A program made the position numbers and the translations under genes. A DNA stretch of 26,744 nt, taken from positions 1 through 26,744 of IMG/VR virus record IMGVR_UViG_3300035218_000072; one strand, given 5' to 3'. Shown here piece after piece: positions 22,317 to 26,744 of the stretch (positions are counted from its first letter, which is position 1; every line of letters starts with the position of its first letter). The DNA comes from a virus. Under the pieces are notes generated by a model that was not told where the DNA came from, did no database searches, and saw only the letters and a list, made by a program, of their open reading frames with translations.

Positions 22317-22835
22317 TCAGGCGTAGTGCTGACCTCCAATGGTCTGGCGGTAGCCGACCAACCGCTCTTCGGTGGCGTATGCCTCGAAGTCCGGGTTGTT
22401 CCGGTGGGGGTGCTCCTCGATCCACTTGTTCGCATCATCGTTCGCTTCCGAGGCGCACACGTCCCAGTACGGGCCGTCCGGGATCTCGAAGACAGCCACC
22501 AGATCGCTGCGGGTCCAACTCCAGCCGCCCTCCTCAGGTCCGCCGCCCCCATGGGAGGTGACGTACACGGAGACGACTTTGGCCTGGGCGTAGAGGAACT
22601 GGTGGGGCTCCACCGGTTCGGCGAATGCCCACTTGCAGTACTCGCCGACGTGGACGTGGTCAGGATTGGAGACCACCTCGATCACCGGGCCCCACTTACC
22701 GTCCTCCTGTAGTGGCAGGATCTGCTCAGGTAGCACCGGCAGGTAACGGTCCGGGCTGTCGGCCCTGAACCAGCGGCCTGCCCGGACCACGATCTCGATG
22801 AGGTCGTGGTTGGTCTTGATGTTTTCGTTGATCAT
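22317..22835 (-). CDS. Hypothetical protein
   Basis: A protein of 172 residues from the ATG at 22835 after GAGGAGAGAACA. Beta-rich N-terminus (DLIEIVVRAGRWFRAD, PVLPEQILPLQEDGKWGPV), a Trp/Gly section (HGGGGPEEGGWSWTR) and a C-terminal polar part. No membrane segment and no known domain. The stop is 5 nt before element X2, and ribozyme J lies in its leader. Confidence 0.6.
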   Translation of the reverse strand: MINENIKTNHDLIEIVVRAGRWFRADSPDRYLPVLPEQILPLQEDGKWGPVIEVVSNPDHVHVGEYCKWAFAEPVEPHQFLYAQAKVVSVYVTSHGGGGPEEGGWSWTRSDLVAVFEIPDGPYWDVCASEANDDANKWIEEHPHRNNPDFEAYATEERLVGYRQTIGGQHYA

Positions 22836-22858
22836 TGTTCTCTCCTCGTTGTTGGTTG

Positions 22859-22918
22859 TGCCCAGTCTCATCAGGACGGGTAGGGCAGTTCCCGTCGACC
22901 CCCGGAGGGGGTTTCGAC
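22859..22918 (-). ncRNA. Hammerhead ribozyme J (type II)
   Basis: In the RNA: stem II GUC/GAC (22916-22918 with 22865-22867), GAA (22913-22915), stem III A-CCCCC/GGGGG-U with a 3-nt loop (22898-22912), C17 at 22897, stem I GACGGG/CCCGUC type (22875-22880 with 22891-22896), CUGAUGA (22868-22874). Pseudoknot UGCCC in loop I (22883-22887) with GGGCA (22859-22863). The UGA stop of the upstream gene directly abuts stem II. Confidence 0.92.
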
Positions 22919-23305
22919 TCATCGCAGGAAGGCAGGCACCTCATCGGGTGCCAGACCTTCGGGGAAGTCGGCAGTGGTGATCCCCATCAGCCGATCGGTA
23001 ACTTCTTCGGCAACGTGCTCCCGGTGGATCCTCGGGCTCTTGTAGTGGATGCCCGCATGACGGGCAAACACGTCCTGCACCGTGAACAGGAGTGCAAACC
23101 GGGTCCCGTGGTTCGGGAGCCCGATCAACTCCAAGGCGTAGGTGTAGGCGGTCAGAGCCGAGGCGAATGACGCCTTGGCCTTGCCGGCTACCAGCCGCTG
23201 GGCCACTTCGGTCCCCTCGTAGAAGGAGATCAGGTTGAGGGCCAGCCGGTACACGACCTCACGGTCGAGCACCAGTTCGGTGATGGGTTCTGGGATTACT
23301 GACAT
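22919..23305 (-). CDS. Hypothetical helical protein
   Basis: A protein of 128 residues from the ATG at 23305, after GAGGAGAGAC. Mostly helical (EVVYRLALNLISFYEGTEVA, KASFASALTAYTYALELIG, FALLFTVQDVFARHAG) with a short acidic tail. No family recognised. Flanked by ribozymes I (leader) and J (directly after the stop). Confidence 0.6.
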   Translation of the reverse strand: MSVIPEPITELVLDREVVYRLALNLISFYEGTEVAQRLVAGKAKASFASALTAYTYALELIGLPNHGTRFALLFTVQDVFARHAGIHYKSPRIHREHVAEEVTDRLMGITTADFPEGLAPDEVPAFLR

Positions 23306-23326
23306 GTGTCTCTCCTCGTTGGTTGT

Positions 23327-23389
23327 TGACCTGTCTCATCAGGACGGGGTGGTCAGATCCCGTCGACACCCCCGGAGGGGTGTTTCGAC
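23327..23389 (-). ncRNA. Hammerhead ribozyme I (type II)
   Basis: Stem II GUC/GAC (23387-23389 with 23333-23335); GAA at 23384-23386; stem III of 7 bp, ACACCCC/GGGGUGU, with a UCCG tetraloop (23366-23383); C17 at 23365; stem I of 6 bp (23343-23348 with 23359-23364); CUGAUGA 23336-23342. Pseudoknot UGACC (23351-23355) with GGUCA (23327-23331). The upstream stop UAG shares its G with stem II. Confidence 0.93.
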
Positions 23390-23805
23390 TAGCCGTAGAT
23401 GGCCTCGCCGAGGACGCCTGCCTGCACGATGATGTCGGCAGTACTGGCGTCCAGCATGTCCTCGAAGTCACCGAACATGGTGAACCCGGAGGCCACCACA
23501 GTTGCCAGTGCGAAGGAAAGCTTCGCATGCTCTGACCGGGGGTGAATCCGGTGCTCTTCCCGGTACAGGTCTGTCTCGCCGGCGAGCACTTTCATGCCCT
23601 CCGTGATCACGTCACGGTCGACCCGGTGCCAGTCGTTCTCGGCCAGAGCGACCTCCTGGTCGTTGGCGTCGAGGCTGCCCAAGTCGATGACGTTGGCGTA
23701 CCAGTCCTCGATGGAATGCTTGTACTCGACGACCTGCGCCCAGTACTGGATCCCACCTTCGATGGCGGTCACGAACACGTCGTGTCGAATATCTGTCTCG
23801 CTCAT
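23389..23805 (-). CDS. Hypothetical phage protein
   Basis: A protein of 138 residues from the ATG at 23805 after GAGGAGAGAACA. The section AIEGGIQYWAQVVEYKHS followed by DWYANVIDL and a helical C-terminus resembles a small protein type that I associate with actinobacterial phages, function unknown. The C-terminal 50 residues alternate Ala/Val/Gly and acidic residues. Flanked by ribozymes H and I. Confidence 0.6.
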   Translation of the reverse strand: MSETDIRHDVFVTAIEGGIQYWAQVVEYKHSIEDWYANVIDLGSLDANDQEVALAENDWHRVDRDVITEGMKVLAGETDLYREEHRIHPRSEHAKLSFALATVVASGFTMFGDFEDMLDASTADIIVQAGVLGEAIYG

Positions 23806-23827
23806 TGTTCTCTCCTCGTTGGTTGGT

Positions 23828-23890
23828 TGGCTTGTCTCATCAGTGGGTGGGTAGCCATCCCATCCCAGACCCCCCGAAGGGGGTTTCGAC
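23828..23890 (-). ncRNA. Hammerhead ribozyme H (type II)
   Basis: Stem II GUC/GAC (23888-23890 with 23834-23836); GAA 23885-23887; stem III ACCCCC/GGGGGU with a UUCG loop (23869-23884); C17 at 23868; stem I of 8 bp with one bulged base (23844-23851 with 23859-23867); CUGAUGA 23837-23843. Pseudoknot UGGCU (23853-23857) with AGCCA (23828-23832). The upstream UGA stop is 6 nt before stem II. Confidence 0.93.
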
Positions 23891-23896
23891 TAGCGG

Positions 23897-24382
23897 TCAG
23901 AAACGCTCGTCAGGGTCACAACGCTCGACCCTGACCAACTCGTCAATGGCAGCCCGGACCGTGTCCTCGTGGATCGTCCGGCAGCCCATAACCGGGCTGT
24001 AGAACGACGGCACTAGGTAGACCCAGTAGCCCTCGTCGCCACCGGCCGGGTCGCTGGTCGAACCGACCCGAGGGTCGGCCTGAACCTGCGCCCACGTCCG
24101 GGGCTTCTTGGTCGGCACCTGAATGGTGGCGCAGCCTTCGCAGACTCGCCACTCAACCTGATAGCCGAGGTGGTCGAGGGTGACCTCGACGATGTCCTCG
24201 TCGAACGGGATCGGCTCGTCGCACCGGTCACAGTCGAAGACTGAACCGAGGCACTCGATGCACTGGTACCCGATGTGCTCACCGTCACCGTCGACCCACA
24301 GCCGATTGACGAACCGGCCGAAACCGAACGCCGTCGACTGGCCGCACTCGACGCACGGATCCATAACTGTTGTCTCGTTCAT
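23897..24382 (-). CDS. Four-CxxC zinc-ribbon protein
   Basis: A protein of 161 residues from the ATG at 24382 after GAGGAGAGCAA. Four CxxC pairs at residues 10/13, 41/44, 51/54 and 81/84 (CVEC, CIEC, CDRC, CEGC) would form two zinc ribbons. The C-terminal half (TWAQVQADPRVG, YWVYLVPSFYSPVMG, IHEDTVRAAIDELVR) has no known domain. Possibly a nucleic-acid- or protein-binding early factor. Flanked by ribozymes G and H. Confidence 0.65.
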   Translation of the reverse strand: MNETTVMDPCVECGQSTAFGFGRFVNRLWVDGDGEHIGYQCIECLGSVFDCDRCDEPIPFDEDIVEVTLDHLGYQVEWRVCEGCATIQVPTKKPRTWAQVQADPRVGSTSDPAGGDEGYWVYLVPSFYSPVMGCRTIHEDTVRAAIDELVRVERCDPDERF

Positions 24383-24399
24383 ATTGCTCTCCTCGTTTG

Positions 24400-24462
24400 G
24401 ACCTGCCTCATCAGGTCCCGGACGGTCAGTCCCGGGACGACCCCCCGGAGGGGGTTTCGGCA
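24400..24462 (-). ncRNA. Hammerhead ribozyme G (type II)
   Basis: Stem II UGCC/GGCA (24459-24462 with 24404-24407), different from but compensating for the GUC/GAC of other copies; GAA 24456-24458; stem III ACCCCC/GGGGGU with a UCCG loop (24440-24455); C17 at 24439; stem I of 9 bp with one bulge (24415-24423 with 24429-24438); CUGAUGA 24408-24414. Pseudoknot GACC (24424-24427) with GGUC (24400-24403). Confidence 0.93.
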
Positions 24463-24463
24463 T

Positions 24464-24760
24464 TCAGAATCCAAACTCCTGCTTGGCCTGAGCCATCAGT
24501 GCTGCGGCCTCCAACTCGGCCTCGTCGACAGCGGTCAGGATGTTGTCTGCATCCCACACTTCGCCGACCTGACAGCCGTCAAAGTCTCCGACCTTCGCAC
24601 CTTCGGCGTTGCCGTCGAAGTCGACTAGGAAGTCGACCCACGACTGGGTGACGTAAGCCACCAGCCAGAGCGTGTTGTTCTCGTCCAGCCCGTAGGTGTT
24701 GCCACCGGCGAAGGAGTCGTAATGCTTCGGCTTGATCTTCCAGTTCGGTTCGGTCTTCAT
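24464..24760 (-). CDS. Hypothetical small protein
   Basis: A protein of 98 residues from the ATG at 24760 after GAGGAGAGAACG. The N-terminal half is beta-rich (GLDENNTLWLVAYVTQSWVD), then a Gly/Asp section, then an acidic Ala-rich helix (TAVDEAELEAAALMAQAKQEF). No family recognised. Flanked by ribozymes F and G; the stop lies 1 nt from stem II of G. Confidence 0.6.
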   Translation of the reverse strand: MKTEPNWKIKPKHYDSFAGGNTYGLDENNTLWLVAYVTQSWVDFLVDFDGNAEGAKVGDFDGCQVGEVWDADNILTAVDEAELEAAALMAQAKQEFGF

Positions 24761-24777
24761 CGTTCTCTCCTCGTTAG

Positions 24778-24840
24778 GGCCTGCCTCATCAGGGCGGGGA
24801 CGGCCAGTCCCCCACCGACCCCCCGGAGGGGGTTTCGGCA
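24778..24840 (-). ncRNA. Hammerhead ribozyme F (type II)
   Basis: Stem II UGCC/GGCA (24837-24840 with 24782-24785); GAA 24834-24836; stem III ACCCCC/GGGGGU with a UCCG loop (24818-24833); C17 at 24817; stem I of 9 bp with one bulge (24793-24801 with 24807-24816); CUGAUGA 24786-24792. Pseudoknot GGCC (24802-24805) with GGCC (24778-24781). Confidence 0.92.
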
Positions 24841-24841
24841 T

Positions 24842-25054
24842 TCAGTCCAAGCCATTCAGGCTCGAGTGCCAGTAGTCGCCGGGGAGGCGCTTCAGCCACA
24901 CGGCCAACTGCGCCAAGGCGGCGTCGTAATCGAGATCGCCTAACCAGTCCTCGTGGTGGGCCCCTTGCATGTCGAAGGGCAGCATCTCGGCGGCCTTGTA
25001 GATCAACCATGCGGCGAGGTTCGCTTTCTGGTCGGACGTCAATGTCTTGTTCAT
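24842..25054 (-). CDS. Hypothetical small helical protein
   Basis: A protein of 70 residues from the ATG at 25054 after GAGGAGAGAACG. Helical, rich in Leu, Ala and Trp (NLAAWLIYKAAEMLPFD, DAALAQLAVWLKRLPGDYW). No known family. Flanked by ribozymes E and F. Confidence 0.6.
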   Translation of the reverse strand: MNKTLTSDQKANLAAWLIYKAAEMLPFDMQGAHHEDWLGDLDYDAALAQLAVWLKRLPGDYWHSSLNGLD

Positions 25055-25074
25055 CGTTCTCTCCTCGTGGTTTG

Positions 25075-25135
25075 TGGCTTGTCTCATCAGCGGGGTAGGA
25101 GCCACCTACACCCGGACCCCCGAAGGGGTTTCGAC
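25075..25135 (-). ncRNA. Hammerhead ribozyme E (type II)
   Basis: Stem II GUC/GAC (25133-25135 with 25081-25083), which could extend through GGC/GCC with two bulged A; GAA 25130-25132; stem III ACCCC/GGGGU with a UUCG loop (25116-25129); C17 at 25115; stem I of 9 bp with one bulge (25091-25099 with 25105-25114); CUGAUGA 25084-25090. Pseudoknot UGGCU (25100-25104) with AGCCA (25075-25079). Confidence 0.93.
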
Positions 25136-25138
25136 GCC

Positions 25139-25414
25139 TCAGGACTGCACCTGGACCCTCGCCGCACGCCGCAGAACGACGGGCAACAGGACCAGCACAG
25201 CCAGACATCCAGCAGCCACCTCGACGGCCGGCCCGACCCCTTGCGAGAGGCCAGCCAGACCATCCGAAATGGCGTTCCCGACCAGTGCCCCAATCGCTGC
25301 GCCGGCCGCCTTCGAGCGGTACCGGCGAGGGATCGGGATGTACTGATCGAAGTCCAACCCCGCCAGCAGGCAGAGCAGGAGCACACCGTTGTCGATGATT
25401 CCGAACATGAACAT
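25139..25414 (-). CDS. Small multi-span membrane protein
   Basis: A protein of 91 residues from the ATG at 25414 after GAGGAGAGAC; a second ATG two codons later (25408) would give wider spacing. Three hydrophobic stretches: residues 4-20 (FGIIDNGVLLLCLLAG), 36-52 (AAGAAIGALVGNAISDG) and 60-80 (GPAVEVAAGCLAVLVLLPVV), ending in a basic tail. A glycine-zipper-like middle span (GxxxG) is visible. Role unknown; membrane association early in infection is a reasonable inference. Confidence 0.6.
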   Translation of the reverse strand: MFMFGIIDNGVLLLCLLAGLDFDQYIPIPRRYRSKAAGAAIGALVGNAISDGLAGLSQGVGPAVEVAAGCLAVLVLLPVVLRRAARVQVQS

Positions 25415-25425
25415 GTCTCTCCTCG

Positions 25426-25487
25426 TGGGTTGTCTCATCAGTGCCCGGGAACCCATCCCGGACAGACCCCCGTCAGGGGGTTTCGAC
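25426..25487 (-). ncRNA. Hammerhead ribozyme D (type II)
   Basis: Stem II GUC/GAC (25485-25487 with 25432-25434); GAA 25482-25484; stem III ACCCCC/GGGGGU with a UGAC loop (25466-25481); C17 at 25465; stem I of 9 bp (25442-25450 with 25456-25464); CUGAUGA 25435-25441. Pseudoknot UGGGU (25451-25455) with ACCCA (25426-25430), which directly abuts the CGAGGAG of the ribosome-binding site. The UAG stop shares its G with stem II. Confidence 0.93.
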
Positions 25488-25882
25488 TAGCCGAACGTGC
25501 CGGCCTCGTGGCGCTCTTGAGCCCACTCGGCGAACTCTTCGACCTGCTGGTTGGGCGACCCGTACTCCCAGTGGGAATGGCCGTTCTCACACGACCAGCC
25601 CTTGGACCCGTTCTCAGCCACCGTGTAGGTGACCTTCGCCCCACAGTCGACCTCCGTGTAGAGGTCCCCCGGGGAGTCCGGGTAGCCGCCCATCCACTCG
25701 CCAGTCTCAGGGTCGTACATCGCCGGGTCGGACACGTCACCGAAGTCGGTGGGCGCCAGAACCAGCCATGTGCAGCCCTCGTCTTTGGCGGCGGCGGCAG
25801 CGTCTGCTGCCATCTCTGCTTCGACCTCCAGCCGGTGCTGCTTGCAGCACAACGGCCAGCGGTCAATGTCGCAGTTGCTCAT
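25487..25882 (-). CDS. Hypothetical Cys-rich protein
   Basis: A protein of 131 residues from the ATG at 25882 after GAGGAGAGAAC. The N-terminus carries a Cys/His set (CDIDRWPLCCKQH), followed by an Ala-rich helix (EAEMAADAAAAAKDEG), a beta section (TWLVLAPTDFGDVS) and a C-terminal part with further Cys and His (GWSCENGHSHWEYG). Possibly metal-binding; no family recognised. Flanked by ribozymes C and D. Confidence 0.6.
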   Translation of the reverse strand: MSNCDIDRWPLCCKQHRLEVEAEMAADAAAAAKDEGCTWLVLAPTDFGDVSDPAMYDPETGEWMGGYPDSPGDLYTEVDCGAKVTYTVAENGSKGWSCENGHSHWEYGSPNQQVEEFAEWAQERHEAGTFG

Positions 25883-25900
25883 GGTTCTCTCCTCGTTGGT

Positions 25901-25959
25901 TGGACTGTCTCATCAGGCCCGGGAGTCCATTCCCGGACGACCCCCGAAGGGGTTTCGAC
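25901..25959 (-). ncRNA. Hammerhead ribozyme C (type II)
   Basis: Stem II GUC/GAC (25957-25959 with 25907-25909); GAA 25954-25956; stem III ACCCC/GGGGU with a UUCG loop (25940-25953); C17 at 25939; stem I of 8 bp (25917-25924 with 25931-25938); CUGAUGA 25910-25916. Pseudoknot UGGAC (25925-25929) with GUCCA (25901-25905). The UGA stop of the upstream gene directly abuts stem II. Confidence 0.94.
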
Positions 25960-26187
25960 TCAGGCCGCTTGCACGGCGCCCTCTTGGGCAGCACCCGTCG
26001 AATCGACGATGCAATCGACCGCACCGAAGTAGCCCTTGACGTCCTCAGTGATCGCCGCCTTCCACGACTGGCCGAACTCCGGGATGATCCCGTAGACCTT
26101 CGACCACAACTCGACGTCGACCTCGACCGTGAAGGCCGGGATCCTGACCTTGATGGTCGGACCGGTTGGCTTGAAGTACTCGCTCAT
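25960..26187 (-). CDS. Hypothetical small protein
   Basis: A protein of 75 residues from the ATG at 26187 after GAGGAGAGCAAC. Beta-rich N-terminus (TIKVRIPAFTVEVDVELWS), then helical with an Ala-rich end. No known family. Ribozyme B lies in its leader and ribozyme C begins at its stop codon. Confidence 0.6.
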   Translation of the reverse strand: MSEYFKPTGPTIKVRIPAFTVEVDVELWSKVYGIIPEFGQSWKAAITEDVKGYFGAVDCIVDSTGAAQEGAVQAA

Positions 26188-26206
26188 GTTGCTCTCCTCG
26201 TTGGTT

Positions 26207-26270
26207 TGAGATGTCTCATCAGGCCGTGGGCTCTCACCCCACAGCGACACCCCCGAAGGGGTGTTTCGAC
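26207..26270 (-). ncRNA. Hammerhead ribozyme B (type II)
   Basis: Stem II GUC/GAC (26268-26270 with 26213-26215); GAA 26265-26267; stem III of 7 bp, ACACCCC/GGGGUGU, with a UUCG loop (26247-26264); C17 at 26246; stem I of 8 bp (26223-26230 with 26238-26245); CUGAUGA 26216-26222. Pseudoknot UGAGA (26232-26236) with UCUCA (26207-26211). The UAG stop of the upstream gene shares its G with stem II. Confidence 0.94.
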
Positions 26271-26557
26271 TAGCGGCTGGAAGCGACCCACCGCTGGGCT
26301 GCTTCGTCACGTTCCCGCTCGTACCGCTCGTTGTTGACGGCCTCGACCTTGCACTCCTTGAGGGTGCGCTCGTACTCGCCACCCGGCGTGTACTGGTCAC
26401 CATCAGCAGTGTCGATCTGCCACGCCCAGTAGAAGTTCTGCCCGTAGAACCAGTTGGATCCGGGGAAGTACTTGCTGACCGTGAGCACGGTGCCGTTCTC
26501 GAGAGTGGCCGTGTACTGGCTCCACTGGTCGGTCTTCGTCCATGTGATCTCGTTCAT
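26270..26557 (-). CDS. Hypothetical small protein
   Basis: A protein of 95 residues from the ATG at 26557 after GAGGAG and a 6-nt spacer. Aromatic-rich middle (WSQYTATLENG, YFPGSNWFYGQNFYWAWQID), then a charged C-terminal helix with many Glu and Arg. No family recognised. It is the first complete gene of the ribozyme-separated run within the window, and its ribosome-binding site is part of the type III ribozyme A. Confidence 0.6.
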   Translation of the reverse strand: MNEITWTKTDQWSQYTATLENGTVLTVSKYFPGSNWFYGQNFYWAWQIDTADGDQYTPGGEYERTLKECKVEAVNNERYERERDEAAQRWVASSR

Positions 26558-26563
26558 GTTGCT

Positions 26564-26623
26564 CTCCTCGTTTCGACCTTGACTGAGGTCTCATCAGGGC
26601 CGCTACCAGCGACCGACGAGGAG
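26564..26623 (-). ncRNA. Hammerhead ribozyme A (type III, overlaps ribosome-binding site)
   Basis: Here stem III is open-ended and stems I and II are closed. CUCCUCGU (26616-26623) pairs over 8 bp with ACGAGGAG (26564-26571); C17 is at 26615; stem I GGUCGCU/AGCGGCC with a 3-nt loop (26598-26614); CUGAUGA 26591-26597; stem II GACC/GGUC with an 8-nt loop (26575-26590); GAA 26572-26574. The 3' strand of stem III contains GAGGAG, the ribosome-binding site of the gene that starts at 26557. Confidence 0.92.
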
Positions 26624-26659
26624 GAGATGTGCCAGCCATGCCCCGGGGCTCCACCTCGT
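26616..26659 (-). promoter_or_regulatory. Alternative pairing partner upstream of ribozyme A
   Basis: ACGAGGUGGAG (26649-26659) can pair with CUCCUCCUCGU (26616-26626) with 10 of 11 bases matched, leaving a 22-nt loop. This would compete with stem III of ribozyme A and could take up the anti-ribosome-binding-site strand after cleavage. Confidence 0.5.
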
Positions 26660-26744
26660 TAGAAGCGGCCGGCCCGGGAGGGCCTAGTCGACAGGTGCAA
26701 GCACCCCTGCCGAAACTCACCATGTGGTCTGGTGCTGACCTGCC
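26660..26744 (-). other. Leader region at the window end
   Basis: No gene can be assigned with confidence. One minus-strand frame is open from the window edge to a UAA at 26659-26661 (about 27 residues, Arg-rich) and could be the end of an upstream gene, as its stop abuts the alternative stem. GGCCC-UCCC-GGGCC and GGUGC-UU-GCACC hairpins are possible here. No clear promoter is visible, so the operon promoter probably lies outside the window. Confidence 0.3.

Noticed and set aside
22874-26264. C-rich/G-rich hairpins with UUCG-type loops after each small gene, at first taken as intrinsic terminators
   Set aside because: No U-run follows; in each case U-C17, the stem I hairpin and CUGAUGA follow and GAA precedes, so the hairpin is stem III of a hammerhead.
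22859-26623. Regularly repeated intergenic sequence considered as a CRISPR array or other repeat array
   Set aside because: The repeats are 300-500 bp apart with whole genes between them and vary with compensatory changes.
26403-26723. Minus-strand open frame through ribozyme A and the start of the 95-residue gene
   Set aside because: It covers the ribozyme and overlaps the supported gene in another frame; no ribosome-binding site.

Overview
The window is a 26.7 kb piece of a GC-rich tailed-phage genome. The protein families (small sigma-region-4 protein, r1t-like holin, amidase plus peptidoglycan-binding endolysin, GTG/TTG starts, short Cys-rich proteins) fit a phage of a high-GC Gram-positive, probably actinobacterial, host. 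An intact tyrosine integrase points to a temperate life cycle or a temperate ancestor. The host assignment is inference.

Layout. (1) 1-11831, plus strand: late genes. They run from the 3' part of the major capsid protein through fibre, adhesin and minor structural genes (Fn3 domains, a glycine-rich adhesin-like protein, a jelly-roll protein resembling polysaccharide lyase family 14), then a holin-like protein, two small membrane proteins and a zinc ribbon. Most neighbours overlap by 1 or 4 nt. No tape-measure gene is seen. (2) 11828-19853, minus strand: integrase, a short Cys/His protein, a standalone sigma-region-4 protein, a dNMP-kinase-like protein with a zinc ribbon, two PD-(D/E)XK nucleases, a Toprim primase-like protein, a DnaB-like helicase core, a Cas4/RecB-like exonuclease and a multi-HTH protein. 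Many are coupled by ATGA or GTGA overlaps. A nested palindrome lies in front of this unit. (3) 19979-20698, minus strand: the endolysin gene, which lies just after a strong terminator and on the opposite strand from the holin. (4) 20813-26557, minus strand: a run of about 15 small genes of unknown function, likely early or host-modifying genes.

The main discovery is in region 4. Every intergenic space from 22859 to 26623 holds a hammerhead ribozyme on the coding strand: nine type II copies and one type III copy. All ten have the CUGAUGA and GAA core, a cleavage-site C17 and an A15.1-U16.1 pair. Stem II covaries (GUC/GAC against GCC/GGC). Stem III is usually capped by a UNCG loop. In all nine type II copies the loop of stem I can form a 4-5 bp pseudoknot with the RNA just after stem II, with different but complementary sequences in nearly every copy. 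The stop codon of each upstream gene lies on or within a few nt of stem II, and the shared ribosome-binding site GAGGAGAG follows closely. Self-cleavage would cut the polycistronic mRNA into single-gene mRNAs, each starting with the stem I hairpin and ending with the stem III hairpin. In the type III copy, stem III includes the Shine-Dalgarno sequence itself, so cleavage could release the ribosome-binding site.

The three intergenic spaces next in line (21351-22316) have no hammerhead. In the same position they carry tRNA-like elements: one 79-nt RNA with a canonical T-arm and acceptor stem, and two identical 49-nt elements that fold as an acceptor/T-arm minihelix. These look like RNase P or tRNase substrates. 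The operon therefore appears to use both ribozyme and tRNA-like punctuation between genes. The terminator that ends the operon has an apical loop complementary over 8 nt to the shared ribosome-binding site.
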